Shown here piece after piece: positions 44,700-59,928 of a stretch of DNA of 64,000 nt; the first letter of the stretch is position 1; each line of letters opens with the position of its first letter. A program made the translations under genes and the position numbers. The stretch comes from Hypomyces perniciosus (Eukaryota > Ascomycota > Sordariomycetes > Hypocreales > Hypocreaceae). The notes below the pieces were generated by a model. The model was not told the origin of the DNA and did no database searches. It was given only the letters and a program-made list of their open reading frames with translations. The stretch lies in assembly GCA_008477525.1 (NCBI GenBank), contig SPDT01000006.1, positions 399,501 through 463,500 on the forward strand, in the 5' to 3' direction.

Positions 44700-46450
44700 A
44701 TATACTTAACTAATTATAAATTCCCTTTAAATCCCCTTTTATTCCTAAACCTACAATAATACCTTTATAGCCTAGCCTTTATCCTTTAAACTTTATATTT
44801 ATAGGAAACCAATTATAAGTGAGATAAATATAAATACCCTAAACTTTACCCTGCAGCTTAACCTAGCCTAATAGACTATAGTTTTAGCTATAAAGCTTAT
44901 ACTTTTCCCTTTTCTCTTTTAAACCTTATAAAAATCTAGCATTAATAGCGACTATATATATTTAATAAATGCAATTATTACAGATAATAACCTTTATAAT
45001 TAAGTCTATCTCTTTAATTAAATATTTAAAAAAGGCTTAATTTAATAAAAAAAATAAAAATAAACTTTTAAATAAAAAATCTTAAAGTAGGCAGTTAGAA
45101 ATTAAAACTTTAAAATATAAATTAAAGTTTAAGTTAAAGCTTAAAATACAGCTTTACTATTAAGCTTTAGAAATAATAACCTATTTAGCTGCCGCTAAAT
45201 TAAAAACTTTAAATAATTTAATAGTAAATACAAAAATATAATTAAATATTAGTAAAAAATATATTAATTAGCATTTTTAAATTAATATTACCTTTATAAA
45301 GAATTAATTAATCTTTTTAATTAAACTTAAAAAGATTTTATATATTATAAATCTTTTAAAGGGAAATGTATATTAACTGTAATAAAAAAACTTTAATATT
45401 ATTATTAAAAGTTTTAATAACTTCGCCTAATAGTATTAAAAAGTCAATATAGTAGTTTTTATTAATTGTAATAAATAATATAAAATAATTAACCTTTTTT
45501 AAACAGTATTATAATCCTTTAATAATTTATATATATTAAATAAGCCTTTTTAAAACTTTATAGTAAAGTTATTTATATTAAGCAGTAAATACAGTAAAAC
45601 TGCTAAATAAATAATAAAGGCTTTAAAGATAAAGGTCTTTTAAAAGCTTATTAATACTATAAAGACTTATATAATTAAGCTAAATAAATCTAACTTTATT
45701 AAATAGTATTAACTTTATTAGACTATTTATAATAAACTTTAAAAAGGCGTTTACTATAATACCTTTTATACTGTTTAAATAGGCTAGTATTAATAAAGTT
45801 ATTAATAATAACAGTATTAGTATTAATAGTAATATTATTAATACTAGCAGAATAACTAAGCCACTGCTTTAATATTAGCCAGTAACCTAATATAGTTAAA
45901 TACTATATATACCCTATTACCTTACCTTTAAATCTCTTATAAGGAATATATTACTAAAAGACTCTGCTTTTAGTATAAAAAAGCAGGCTATAGCTTTAAT
46001 AAATATAATAAAAAAAAGCAGTTTAATATATATTGAAGTAATCTATATTAAATATAAAATTAAAATTACTAAATTTAACTATCCTAGCTATACTTTAACC
46101 TAGCAGTACTTTAAAGCTAGTAATAAAACAGTATGGTAAAGTATAATAATTAAACCTTAATAGTGCATTAATATTACCTATAATATATAGGTAACTTATA
46201 AATCTAAGCTTAAAATAAGATACCTTTTTTAAATATTCATAAAGATAATCATACTAGCGCTACTTTATTAATATTTAATTTATTTTAATTTAAATAGCTT
46301 TACCTATTAAAAATCTAAATTTAATTTATAAATTACAAAAAAATTAACCTCTGTTAAAAATTATAAATAAAAGTTAACTATAAATAAAGCTATTATCTTA
46401 GAATAAATCTATTATTATTATTTTAGTTAAAAACCCTTTAAATTTAAATT
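44700..46450 (+). pseudogene. Gypsy-E gag with eroded zinc knuckle
   Basis: At 45963-46023 the frame reads LCF, a stop, YKKAGYSFNKYNKKKQF. This is a C-x2-C-x4-H-x4-C retroviral-type knuckle in which the His and last Cys have become Tyr and the second Cys position is Tyr, all by C-to-T/G-to-A change. The rest of gag is Lys/Asn-rich and stop-ridden. Confidence 0.8.
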
Positions 46451-47849
46451 AATAAATAATAAATCCGTTTTATTATAACCTATACCATTTTTTATATATA
46501 ATATTCATATTAATATAAAAGCTTTACTAAATAGCAGCTATATACTTTAAGCTTTTATTAGCTGCGCTTTAATTAAGTAATTTAATATTATTATTTAATA
46601 ACTACTATTTATTAAAAATCTTTTATTTATTAATAAAAATATAGTTAATAAAATTTTAAACTTTTGTATTATATAAACTATAATTAGGTTTAATAAAGAA
46701 CTCTGCCTTTTCTTTATTATAAATATCCCTAATAATATACTTATAATCTTTAGCCTTTTATAGCTAAAAAAAATATAATTTTAATATTAATTAAGAAAAG
46801 TTAACTATTATTTTTAAATCCTATTACTATTATAATTACTATTTCCTAGAAAATATAGCTAGCTTTATATAGGTTTTAATAGCAGTTAAAATAAAAAATA
46901 ACTTTATTAAAGTTAATATAAAAAGTTTATATTACTAGTAACTAATAGTTAAAAACACCTTAAATAAAGTAAAGCTTAATTTAATTAAATAAAAAACTAT
47001 ACTATACTAGCAATTAATAATTAAAAAAACTTTAAAAGAAATAGACTATAATTTAATTAAAGAAAAGGCCTTTAAACTATATATTCTATAAACTTTAATA
47101 CTAAACTAAAATTATTATATAACCTATAAATATAATAAAACTAATAATAAAGAAATATAGGTATAAATAATCTTAAATTAAATATATATCAAGCTACTGC
47201 CTGCCTTTATAATTTACAGTTAATCATAAAAAAAGGGAAATATTTATTAAAGCTATTATTATTACTTTTAAATATATTACTTTTATAAAACTAAACTAAA
47301 CTTTAAAATTAAAAAGTATATTTAAATATAATAGATATATAAATAATAGCAGCTATAAACTTTATTACCTTTGATTAATAACTATATATCTATATAATAA
47401 AAGTAACCTAAAAGGAAATTAACTAAACTATTAAAATTAAAAAATTAATACCTATTACTTTATTAAAGCTTTTAAATAAATCTTTCTAATAAATATTTAT
47501 AAGATAAGGAAATTATATTAAAGTAAAAATAATATTATTTAAAGAAATATATAACTTTATTAATAAATATTACTCTTTAATATAATTAAAAAAGATTATA
47601 GCTATTAATATTAGGAAATTTATAGCAAAAAAACCTAAATTTAATAAGCTAAATATCTTAAAAAAACTGCTATTTTAGCTATATAATTTATATAATACTT
47701 TCCTGCTAAAAACAATAAATAAACTTCCCTTAAAATAGGCCTAAAACTATAAAATTAAAATACTGCTAGGAAAAGACCCGCTATATTAAAAAAACAGGCT
47801 ATTTTTACTTAATAAACTGCAGGTAATAAAAAAATAATTAAATAATAAC

Positions 47850-50500
47850 TTAGTAAAAGGATTTATCTGCGAATTGCAAATATAATATACTACTCCCCTC
47901 TTTTTAACTGCAAAATTACAAGGCAGCGTCTATATCTATTAAAATTACTGAGGGTTAAATAATATTACTATTAAAAATTAATACCTATTGCTATTAATCC
48001 AGGAAACCTTTAATGCCTTAAACTATATAAAGGTATATATAAAACTTAATATTATCGCTGCGTTTAATAACCTTTATATCGCTAAAAGGGATATATAAAA
48101 AATAGTATTTATTATAAAGTTTAGCCTTTTTAAAATATTAATTATACCTTTTAGCCTTTATAATATACCTGCTATATTCTAATACTATATTAACTATACT
48201 CTTTATAACCTCTTTAATTGCATTTATATAATATATTTTAATAATATCTTAATATATTTATTATATTAAAAAAAGTATTAAAAATATATATATAAAGTAA
48301 TAGCCTGCCTTTAAAATACTAGCCTTTAAATTAATATTATTAAATATAAATTTAAAATAATAAAAATAAAATACTTTAGCTTAATTATTACTTTAAAAGG
48401 ATTAGAAATAAATTTTTAAAAAAGTTAAGGCTATATTAAACTAGCAATTATTTAAGGGAGTAAAAGACCTGTAAAAATTCTTTACCTTTATAAATTTTTA
48501 TTACTGTTTTATTTAAAGATACTTTAAAATAGCTGCACTATTAAATAAGCTTTTAAAAAAAGACTAACTATATACTTAAAAAGAGAAAGAGCAGGAAGCC
48601 TTTAATTTAATTAAATATGCCTTTAAATTAGCTTTAATCTTAGCCCTTTTTAATTATAATAAATAAACAGTCTTTAAAATTAATGCCTTTAATTAAATAT
48701 TAAACAGTATCCTGTTATAGTATAATAAAGAGGGTATTCTATACTTTATTATATTTTTTTCTATAAAGTGTAACGCTTAAGAATATAATTATAAAATCTA
48801 TAATAAAATCTTTTTAGCTATTATTAAAGTAATAAAGGAGTAGTATTTAGAATTATAAAGCTTATAAAAGTTTAATATTATTATAGACTATAAAAATATT
48901 AAATACTTTACTTTAATAAAAGCCTTAAATTAACAGTAAATTTAATAATTTAAATTCCTCTTTAGCTTTAACTTTTATATTATGTATTAACTTAGCTTTA
49001 AAGCTTTAAAGCTTAACGCCTTAAATAAAAAAGTAAAAAATAGGCCCGCAAAATTAAACCCCTTGAATAATTAAGGTAAAAACAGGCAATATACTATTTT
49101 TTTATAAAATTCTTTTAGCTTTAAAGCTTAAGCGATATTTTAAAAAGAAGTTTTATTAAATATTAAATTATCTATAAAGGCCGCCCTTATAGCTATAATA
49201 ATACGGCAGAAAATAGACTAATCGATAACCTAATCGCAGCAGTATATAAATAAAATATTATAGCGAGAGAAATAATAACTGCACTTTAAAACCTTAATAT
49301 TTATTAATAGTTAAAATAGCTCTGTAAAAAACTTTAGATTGTAATAAATAACTGTTAAGTAATAAATAATAGAATTTACTATTAAAAGTAGCTTTTTATT
49401 CCCTTTAATAATAAGCTTTATATATAAATTTTATTTAAAACCCATTTAAGCGGCCTAGCCAGATACCTAGGCAGGTTTAAAACTCTAAACCTTATTAGCT
49501 AGATATACTAATAGCTATAGATCTTAAAAGACATTAAAGTATTTATATAAGCCTGTAAATTATATATTAAAATAAAGGCTTTATAATCCTTACTATAAAG
49601 CGTCTTTTAACTATTACTAATTTTATTTTGCATATAGTTAGATATCTTTATTAACTATATTATACTATTACCTAAATCCTACTACTATAATACTATTTAT
49701 AAGCATTTACTAATAGTAGTTTACTGCCTTATAAAAATATATTATTTTATATCTATTACTTTATTATTAGTAAAAAAGCTAATTAATATATTTATTAATA
49801 AGATTTACTGCCTTTATAATATACTTAATAATATTATATTAGACTGCAGTATATGGTTTATATTAGAATTCTAAAAATAACTTTTAAAGCAATTAAGAGT
49901 TATATTAAAATAGTTATTAGCCTTTTATGTTAAAACTAATAGCTAAATTGAAAGAATTGATATAAATATAAAATAATACCTGTAAACTTTTATTAACTTT
50001 TATTAAAATAATTAAATTTACTGGCTTTTATTAACTGAATTTACTCTAAATAATATAGTATTTAAAACTATTAGTATATTACTATTTTTCGCTAATAATA
50101 GTTTTAACCTTTATTTAAAGATAAAGCCTTTATAGCCTTGCCTATTAAACCTTTCTGTAGTAAAGAGAAAAACGTTTTTTTACGCTAATACTATTATCAA
50201 GCAATTTAAATGTATTATTATATAGCTAAAAGCCCTCGCTAAAGCCTTAAAAAAAGATATAAAGAAAATGCAAATATATAGAAAAAGGCATTACTAGTTT
50301 ATACTATTAGGCAGGAAATCTTTATTAATATATAAAATATAAAGACTAATTAGCTAATAAAAAGCTAGATAATAAATAAGTAAGGCCTTATATAATAATA
50401 AAGGTATATTTATAAACCTGCGCTATTAGCCTGCTAGAAAGTATAAAGATTTTCCTAGTCTTATATAACTCCCTTCTATAATTTAAAATAGCTACTTTAC
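47850..50500 (+). pseudogene. Gypsy-E pol: RT, RNase H, integrase
   Basis: RT at 47850-48330 (LSKRIYLRIANIIYYSPLFL, NYQGLNNITIKN-type block, LLLLIQETFNALNYIKVYIK, box YFNNILIY for YLDD). RNase H at 48640-49080 (CNAQEYNYKIYNKIFLAIIK, DYKNIKYFT). Integrase at about 49620-50130 (VKTNSQIERIDINIKQYLQT, with the Glu retained). Polypurine tract at 51006-51017. No frame is intact. Confidence 0.9.
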
Positions 50501-51019
50501 TGCATTTTAAATAAAAGATAATTAATAAAGCTAAGTTAAAGAATATTTAAAGTAGAATATTAAAAAGAGAAGATAGTATAAATAAAGTATAAAAGAAATA
50601 AGAGTTTAAAGCGCTTTTAGATTATTATAATAATAATAGATTCTACTACTTTATTAAATAAAAATACTATACTGCTATATAGCAATTAGCTAAAGACCTA
50701 TAAGGCTAAAAAAGGTAATATAAAACTTTTATAAAAAAAACCTAAAAAAGCCAGGCCTACTGCAATAAACACTAAAAGGAATTATAAAAAAGGAAAAAAA
50801 GGAAATAGCTAAAAAGAAACCAATACGCGCAAAGCGCTAACTGAAAACTATACCGCGCTAAAGCCTATAACTAAACTATATATTACTAACACTAAAAACT
50901 ATATAATTCCCTTTATTTACCTTTATATTAGAAGTATTAAAATAGATTACTTAAAATTTCGATTTATATAAGTAATATAGCTATTTGCGGTTAAATAGCG
51001 TAATAAAAAGGGGGGGTAA

Positions 51020-51191
51020 TGTTATGGCACTGACTGTAACGCGATATTGATGCCCTGTTATATAAGCCCCGGTTATGTAACCAGGCCCTAATATATTTTT
51101 AGCTATAGCTTTCTATAAAGCTTTAGGGCTTTCTCGCTCTCTACGGTATAATAACGATATTTGCCCTGACCTGCCTTTCTGTGCCGTAATA
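51020..51191 (+). repeat. Gypsy-E 3' LTR
   Basis: 172 bp, TGTTATGGCACTGACTG to GTGCCGTAATA, preceded by an AAAAAGGGGGGG tract. Less RIP-affected than the 5' copy. Confidence 0.94.
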
Positions 51192-51196
51192 GTTTT

Positions 51197-52900
51197 TCTT
51201 AACTCCGGATAAAAGTATTATTTTTATTGCTTTTATAATCTCTAGTATATAGGCTATCTTTACTTATATTAAAAATATTTAAAAAAGATACAAAAAGACA
51301 ACAACCTAATATCTTACAACTAGTATTAATATAGGAAACTATCCTTAAAAGACTAGCTAACTTCTTTATCCTAGATAGATAAACGCAACCTTTCTTCTTT
51401 ATAACAAAACTCTTTATATTAGCAGAATGTATCGCTATAACTCTATTACTAAAAGAATATATCCCTTTTTTAGCTAAAAGCGGAATATTCCTTTAAAGGC
51501 TAGTTATTTAAATCGGATAACTCTAATCTATAGGGAAAAGCGCATTCTTTCATTAAAAGATTATTTAATCGAGACTCTAATAACTTACTTTAACTTAAAG
51601 TAAAAAAGTTTAAATTAAACTAATACCCTCTTTTCGCTAAAATACTAAACACGACTCTATCCTTAACCCTTTAACCTAAAAAATTATTTAATTATATATT
51701 TAACCTAATATTAATAATATCTATATCTATTATAATAGAATTTAAAGAAAAGTTAAACTCTTTAATAAAGAAAAGGAAATTACTATTTTAAAAATTCCTT
51801 TTTTGTACTTCAGCCATTAAGAATATCTAAAATATAAAGCTACTAATAAAGACTAACCTTATAAGTAAATTTAATAGTGAGAATATATTTTAATTCCTGA
51901 AAAACTATAAATAAAAAATATAAAATTAAAGAATTTTAACTAAAGATTAAAGGAGGTACTTAAAACTATTTATAAAAGTAAAGGAATAAAAAATAGTTTA
52001 GATTTTTATTAAAGAAGGTATTAGCTAGGATAAAATAAAGAAAAAACTTTTATAATACTATAAGTAATAAAATAAAAATCAATCGGAATTATATATAGTA
52101 TAACTCTAAAACCTTTATTGCTATAAACCTACAGGAATATAGTCTATAATAGATTAATTACTTTAATATCGATATCTTTATTAAAAGTTTAATAAAAGAA
52201 ATTAAAGGACAGTAATACTATATTCCTATAATATCGCGAAAGTAATACTATTAAAGCTACTCCAGCTAATAATAGCTTTTAAAAAAATTAAAGAAGTTAA
52301 TAATTTCAAGGATCTAGTATATACTAAAGTCTAAATACTTTTCTATAATAAAATACTAGGAGAGCTTAATATTTAAAAAACCTATTTTCAGGAGTTTAAT
52401 AAAAAACTATTTAGGATTAAAGACTTATCAGATTCATCTAAGTCAAAGTTAAGCCTAAAGACAAGAAAGTAAAAAGAAAAATAGCCTAAACCCGCAAAAC
52501 TAACTATAATTTCGCAGCTTAAAAATTAAATAAACACTTTATCCAAAAAATTTAATAAATTAACAATTTAGCTCCTTTAATAAAAGGAAAAGGCAATTAA
52601 CCTGAAAAAAAAAGAATATTATTGCGTTATTACTAGTAGCAATAAACTTAAATAAAGACCTTTTACTTTAATAATCACTATTAATAATATTAATATAATA
52701 AACCCTCTATACAATAATATACCAAATACCTTTTTTATCTATTACTTAAAGGCAGTTACTAATATTAAATACTGCTAGTATTATAAAAATAAAGACTATT
52801 TTCTATAAAAACTGCACTAAATTAGCCTATAATAAAGGCTATAGGTTTATAATATATAACCTAACAGTAAAAATAGCTTAGGTAAGCCTATAGAAAACCT
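51197..52900 (+). pseudogene. Gypsy-C1 gag, second part with zinc knuckle
   Basis: Continues the gag frame after Gypsy-E. A basic stretch (KLSLKTRK, KEKQPKPAKLTII) lies at about 52440-52510. At about 52765-52820 YCQYYKNKDYFLQKLHQI-like residues (read through one stop) mark a C-x2-C-x4-H-x4-C knuckle with Cys-to-Tyr and His-to-Tyr changes. Confidence 0.72.
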
Positions 52901-55285
52901 TAATCCCGCCTTAACTTATTATATTAATTATAACTATTAAAACCTATATATAAAAAATACTAGCGCTTTAAGTTAAATCGTTTAAAGCTTAAAATAAAGT
53001 TTCTTTAAGCCTATTACTTATAGAAAAATAAAACCTAGCTTCTTTAACTAAAAATTAATTACCTATAAGGCTAAACTCTTTAATATTATCTATAATAAAG
53101 TAGTATATAAAGAGATATTTAAAATCTAAGCACTATAAAGGTTAAATATAATTCCTGTAAAGGGATTTATAATAAATATTATATACTTTACAGGTAAAGA
53201 TTAAATAATTGCCAATGAAAGGGATAATATATAAACAGAAAAGGTGAAAATTTTTTCTATAAACCTAACTAAAATAGCCTCCTTAAAGGAACCTTTAAAT
53301 AAATATAACTAACCCAGCTTAACTAAGGAACTATTTAATTACACTCTCTTTATTAACTTTATAACTAATAAAGGATAAAAGTATATTTATATAATTAATA
53401 AAGCAGATAAATAAATTAAAGAGGAGCTATTACCGCTTTAAATAAAAAAACTAATTAAAAAAAAGCAATTATATTTAAACCCTATACTTATAACCTTAAA
53501 GGCTATATTATTTAGACTATAATGTAATAAAAAGGCAGAATTAAAGGCACTAAAAATAAAAAGGAATTATTAAAAGTAGAGTAAGCTAAAATAATAATCT
53601 AAATAGTAATTCTAAATAATATAATTAAACTTAAAACTAATACTTTTTGAAATATTATTCTAAAACTCGCAAATACTTTAAAAATAAACTTAATTGTAAA
53701 ATTATAAAAGATTGCCAAAATACAGTTTTATAAGAAAACTAACTTAACTATTATTAAATATACCATATATTAAATAATATCTATCTCTATATACAAATAC
53801 CCTGTAAAGGAAAAACTATTAAAAAGACTAAATATAATAGCTGTATATATAAAAATTAACTATCTAAATCATTTAATTACTATAAAACTAACCTTTTAAA
53901 GCTATAACCTTATAACCTTTATTAGCAAAAGGATTATTAAATAAAACATTATTTAATTTTAAAGACCTAAACCTATTATTACCTTTAAAATTATACTTTT
54001 ATAAACTAAAGTAACTAAATATAGCCATTAACTATAAAGCAAATTAATTATAAAAGTCTATACCCTAAATTTATATAGTTTAAATAAAAAAGATCCTCTA
54101 CTACTTATAAAACCTACTATAAATATAAATATATTTAAAAGAGCCTAATAGTATACTTATTAAAGTATATATAGACTTAAAGTTAAAGGGAAATATTATC
54201 GTTTATTAGTTAACTATAAAATATAATATAATAATATACTCCTATAAAACAGTTAATACTGTATTTAATAATAAATAAATATATATATATAGTAAAACTA
54301 TTATTTAAGTATATAGAGGCAATGCCTAAATAGCAGCCAGATTTTATATTACATTTAATAACATTTTATACCCTTTATCTTTAAAATACTATTTATTTAA
54401 GCCGCGCAGCTAATATTTAATTATATATTAAAGAATAGGGACTTATATATAAAATATAAAATAAAGAATATGTAAATTATTACTTTAGCTATTAAGGTTA
54501 TCTATTAAAAATATAAAATAAAAGCGTTATATAACGTAAAGCTAAAATAAATATTAACTTTATATTGAAATATAAAGTTAATAAAGCAGAAAAAAACTTA
54601 AAAAGCCTTTACTTTACTTTGAAAGAAAAGGTTTTATATAAACTATTAGAGTAGATTAAAGAGGATTTAATTTAACTACTATTAACTGATAAATTAAATA
54701 ATTAAACAAAAGCAATAAAAAAAACAGTAAAGGAATTTAAAAGAGTAAAGGAATAAAAGAGAAAGTTTTAAAAGAAAGCGCGGAAGTGTAAATATATTAG
54801 AACTAATATTATATATAAAAAAAAAAGGCATAAAAATCTATTTAATAAATAATACCCTATTTAACAGTTTTATTCCTATTAAAAGTCTTTATGAAACATA
54901 AAAAAAGTAAAATAAAGTTAAAGATAATTTAAATTTTAATACCCTATTTGCGAAATATATTACTTTAAAAGTTTTATTAATTAAGGCTAAGTTAAAATTT
55001 ACACTAAACTGCCTAGCAGTAATTTTAAAGATAGTAGAAGGGAAACTAATAATATAAAAAACTATAATCTTAACGCAAATTTTAAAAAATAAAGAAATAT
55101 TATTTTTTTAAAATTTTATAGAATATAAAAAGCTAAACTTTAAAATTACCCTATTATAAACTATTTATATAATAAAGTATAATACTTAGCAGAGTAGCAG
55201 TATTAATCCTTAAAAGTATAGAAAAGAAAATAGTTAATTTACTATAAGTATATATTAAAAAAGGTTTTTTAAAGAAAGGCTATAA
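52901..55285 (+). pseudogene. Gypsy-C1 linker/protease region
   Basis: Stop-ridden plus-strand frame between gag and RT. I could not place the protease active site with confidence. It is about 2.4 kb, longer than usual for this part of a Gypsy element. Confidence 0.45.
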
Positions 55286-57750
55286 ACCATATAAAAACCT
55301 GTTTTTTTTAATATAGAAGAAAGATAGCAGCCTTTACTTTATTAACTCTATTATATAAATAAATAAAGTAACTATTAAGGATACCTTTATTCCCTTAAGC
55401 GCAGACTAATTTAATAAAGACTTTATAGGTTATATAATACTATTATTACTAGACTTTTTTTTAGGCTATAATTAAATCCCTTTTAATAAAAAAAGCTAAA
55501 ATATAACTATATTTATAAGCCTTATTAGCCTTTTAAAATACTATACTTTTCGAATAAGCGCTATACATTTAATAATATAATTTCAGTATATTATTCTTTA
55601 AATACTATTTAATCTTATACCTATAGTCTATTAACTATTCTGAAATAATATTATAATATAAAGTTTAAAGTTTATATATAGCGGTAAAGAAATAATATTA
55701 AAGTTTAATACTATATTTTAAAGTATTTGCAAAACTTAAATAAAATATTAGTAAATATTAAACTATTAGGATATATAATTTCAGCAGTAAAATTAATCTT
55801 TTATTAAAAATCTGCTAAATTTATAAAATACCTATATAAAATAAAAACATATTAATTAGCTATAAGTAAAATTATTAAAATTAAAGAATAAATAAATTAT
55901 AAAACTATTAATAAAATTTAATTTTTCTTTAGTTTAATTGGCTACTATAAATACTAAATTGAATATTGTATATAGATTACTAAGCCCTTAACGACCCTAT
56001 TAAAGGAAAATACCCTTTAAAAGTAAACTAAAGAATAACAGTAAGCGATAAATAAACTTAAAAAGCTTATTACTTCCGCCTTAATACTAGTAATATTAAA
56101 TATAAGTAAAGGATATAAAAAGGTAATTTTTATAGTAAATGCTAGTATAATAGGCTAAAAGGCTATTTTAATATAGATTATAAAAGGGAAAAAATAATTA
56201 ATTTAATATAAAAATAAATATTAGCTTCTATTAGAAATAAAGTATAACGCTATAAAAAAAGAATATAAAGCTTTACTCTAAGCCTTTAAAAGGCTATATA
56301 CTTATATTTATAAACTTTTATTTATATTAAAAATAAACCCTAAAATAGTTATTAATTAAATAAATAATAAAATTAATAATATCTTTAGCGGGTATATAAT
56401 TTAATAAATTAATTATATCCTTTTTCTTGACTTTACTGTTAAATATATCCCTAAAAAAGACAATATTATAGCAGATACTTTATCTTATAAACTAATAACC
56501 GCTATAGATAAAGCTAAAGCTAAGAAAGAAAGGGACTTAAAAGATTTCATAAATATACACTTAAATATAATTTTATTGATACTATTAAAAGAGGAGTATA
56601 ATAAAAAGTTTTAATAAATTGCGCAGTACTTTTAAATAATATAGAGATTATTTAATCTTTTAACTATAGACTTTTAGCAATTTAAGAATAAAGTAAAAAG
56701 GTTTATTATAAAAGATAAGAAATTATAGGCAAAACCAATAAAATACTGCCGCTAGCCTGCATTTATCTTTAATAGCCTAACCTTAAAAAAACAGCTATTT
56801 ATTAGTATTATACTAAAATAGGCCATAAAGGCTAAAAGGTAATTTTCTAATTTTTAAAACAAAAATACTAGTGGCCGCAGATATAGAATAATATAGATAA
56901 AGCAGTGATATTATACTTTTAATATTAAAGCTTTAATTTATACTGCTTTAAAAAGCCAGCTATTATAATAAAATTAGCTAGGCCTATAAAGAAAGTCTAT
57001 TTTAATACCCAATATATCCTAAATAACTATAAATATATCTACCTATTTAAAGGAAAATATAACTTTTATAAATAAATAAAAGTAAAACCTATACTTATGT
57101 TATTATTAACAGTAATAATAAAATTTATAGTTAAATAAATATACTAATTTAATATAATAATTTAAGCTATTATAGATAAAGGACTAGAAATAAAAAAGAT
57201 ACTTTTAAAAGTATTAATTAATCTAAAAGTTAAAATTATTTAAATATTAATATATAACCTTAAAGCTGACACTATAGTAAAGGTTAACTATTAAAGCTTA
57301 ATATTAATACTAGTAAAAATAGCTAAGTTTAATAAAAAATAATTTTAGAATTTAATAAAGCGATTATAGCTAATATATATATCGTAAAAGCTTAATAAAA
57401 TACTTTATATTTTACCTATTATTTAATTAAAAACCAATCTTTCCCTTAAAGGTAAAACTATTTACCTAGCAGCTAATTAACTAAAAAAAGTTTTTATAAT
57501 AAAAAATTAATTAATAGTATATATCTATATATTTAAAAGAAAAAAAGGAAAATAGCTTAAAAGAAAGTAACTATGTTTCGCTAAATATTAATTAAAAAGA
57601 TAAATATTAATAATTAATATTTACTATAGAAAACAGCTAAATTACTCCTCTTTAATAACTTTATTTTACGTTATAATATAAAGCGCTAAAAGGACCTCTT
57701 AAAAATATAAAATTAAAGATATATTAGCTAGGCCTATTTAAAATTAAGTT
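55286..57750 (+). pseudogene. Gypsy-C1 pol: RT, RNase H, integrase
   Basis: RT at about 55290-55900 (LINSAIYINKVTIKDTFIPL, DFIGYIILLLLDFFLGYN, FISLISLLKYYTF). RNase H at about 56090-56520 (KVIFIVNASIIG, LLEIKYNAIKKEYKALL, DFTVKYIPKKDNIIADTLSY). Integrase at about 56810-57450 (YYTKIGHKG, NTQYILNNYKYIYLFKGKYN, IKFIVK, INLKVKII). Belongs to the Gypsy group whose RNase H reads I-D-A-S. Catalytic residues are partly lost. Confidence 0.85.
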
Positions 57751-59924
57751 TTAAGCGGATATAATAAAAGTATATAAATTAAAAATATTAAATAGGGTCT
57801 TATTTAATAAAATTTATTTAAGTAAACATTTAAAAAGGTTTATAAAAAATAAATTCAGCTAATAAATAGCTGAAAATAATAAAAAGACTTTCGAATTATA
57901 TCCCTTATTAACTAAAAAGAGAGCTGATTTTTTATTATTTAAATCAGCTATTGAATTAATTATTATAAATTAAAACCTAAAAGCAGATAAAAACCTACTT
58001 AAAGAGAAAGCAGTCAATAGAGTAATAATTAAAGTTATTAACAATTAAAAACTTAAAAAGCTTTGCAGCAACTCTTTAACTATTAAATGAATATATAGTT
58101 AATAAGATTAAATAATTTAGCTAAAAACCAAGGTATATATTTATAAATTAAAGGAAAAAGAGATATTTTAATTAAAACGCAGTCCCCTATAATATTTTAA
58201 AGTAGCCATTCTTAAAATAAACTAAATAAACTAAAACAATTACCTTTATATAAAAGATATATAAAGGAGGATAAATAGTAATATTTTTAAAAAATAACTA
58301 CTAGATATTATTTTTAAAGGGGAGGAGATAGCTGTTAATTAAAGTCTATTACTTTACCTATAAAAAATATAACCTAAGTACACTATAAAAAAGAAAACTA
58401 TAAAATTAAATAATTTATTAATTATATTTTTTTATTAATTGCTTATTTTTTAATAGTAAAAGCTAAAATAAACTTCTAAACCTGCTAAATCGCTTAACTC
58501 TTTACCTTTTTATTTCCTTTAAAATAAAGAAAGTCCTTTATAAAATAAAAGGCTGCTAAAGGATTAAAATAGCTAAAGACTATTAGCCTAATAAAAGTAA
58601 ATATTTAATCCTTTTTAAAGAAAGTAATAGCTATAGCTCGGTTACTTTATTAAAGCTAGTAACCAAAAAGATATCGCTAAGTATAAGAAAAAGCCTTAGA
58701 TTAAAGGCAATGTAAATAATCCCTTTATTAGAAACCTAAAATAAAGATATAGTTATAAAAAGGGAATAAAATATATTCTTTAATAGTTATAAGAATAATA
58801 GACTAAATTTAAAAGCACCCCAAGTAAAATTAAAGATTACGCTATCTGTAAAATAATATAAATAAAGCTTTAATATATTTTATCCGCTTAAAGAAAAGAT
58901 AAAAAAAAACTACCTATAAATATATAAAATCTCTGCTAGGATATAAAGAAGCTTGAAAAGCTTTCCTTTAATAGTATATATAATATTTTAAAAAATATAA
59001 TTAAAAGCCTTTAAAAATATAGCGCTAAAAGTATTATTTAAAAGTATAACCTTTTATAAATAATAAAAGCAATAAAGATAATATAAACAAAAGGGAGACA
59101 GCAATCGTTAAATAAATTAATAAGTTTAATTAATTAATATTAATATTACCTATAATCTAAACAGTGAAATACTTTTAAACTTAAATAAAGTGAAAAAAAA
59201 AATGTTAATTAAATAATACTTATTTACTAAAACTTTATTTAAAGTAAACAGTTAAATAAAAAGATAAAGTTAAATTTAACTTTTCTAGGATAAAAAAATC
59301 TTACTAAAGGTTTTCTCGCCTATAATAAATATATTAATAAAGTTAGCTATATTAGGCAAGTAATAATAGGCTTTTTTTGCGGGATCTTTTATAATTAAAT
59401 AATAGCTAAAGAAAAATTAAAAGGAAGAGAAAAAAAAAAAGAAAGAAGATTAAAAAAAATTAGTAAGTTATAAAGGCTACTTTAAAAGAGTAGTAATTTA
59501 TATACAATAAAGAAACCACCCTATATACTAAACTATATACCTGCACCTATAAAAAGATAAAAATAATATTATACTTTACCTCTCTTTCTTCTCTTTATCT
59601 ACCTAAATATAATCCTATCTCACTATAACTAAAATATTACCTTTACTTTAAATCCTACTCTAAAACCATTTAATTATACCTTTCTTCCTTCTCTATTATA
59701 ATACCCTATTTAAAAAAATACCTTTACCTTTTTACTTTATTTTTCTAGCCTATCGAAAATAAACTAAAAACTCTACTCCTTTACTATATTAGTTAAATAT
59801 TCCTAAACTATACTAAAAACTTCTTTAAGCTAAATAAATAAAACCTTACTATTAGTCCTATTATAAATTAATATAGCTATTAACTATTATAAATTTACCT
59901 TTAATTTAATTAATATATTATTAG
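57751..59924 (+). other. Gypsy-C1 region 3' of integrase; polypurine-like tract, no gene recognised
   Basis: Very AT-rich. At 58315-58336 AAAGGGGAGGAGATAGC is followed by TGTTAATT, which looks like a polypurine tract plus LTR start, but no partner LTR was found. Lys-rich frames at 58800-59450 (KSTPSKIKDYAICKII) stay open for short runs without a recognisable domain. Confidence 0.4.
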
Positions 59925-59928
59925 CTAT

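Larger units (their letters stand above)
44488..51191 (+). mobile_element. Gypsy-E, complete LTR retrotransposon (RIP-degraded)
   Basis: A 6704-bp element with two 172-bp LTRs, gag with zinc knuckle, RT, RNase H and integrase. Perfect 5-bp target duplication GTTTT at 44483-44487 and 51192-51196. Inserted in the gag of Gypsy-C1. Confidence 0.95.
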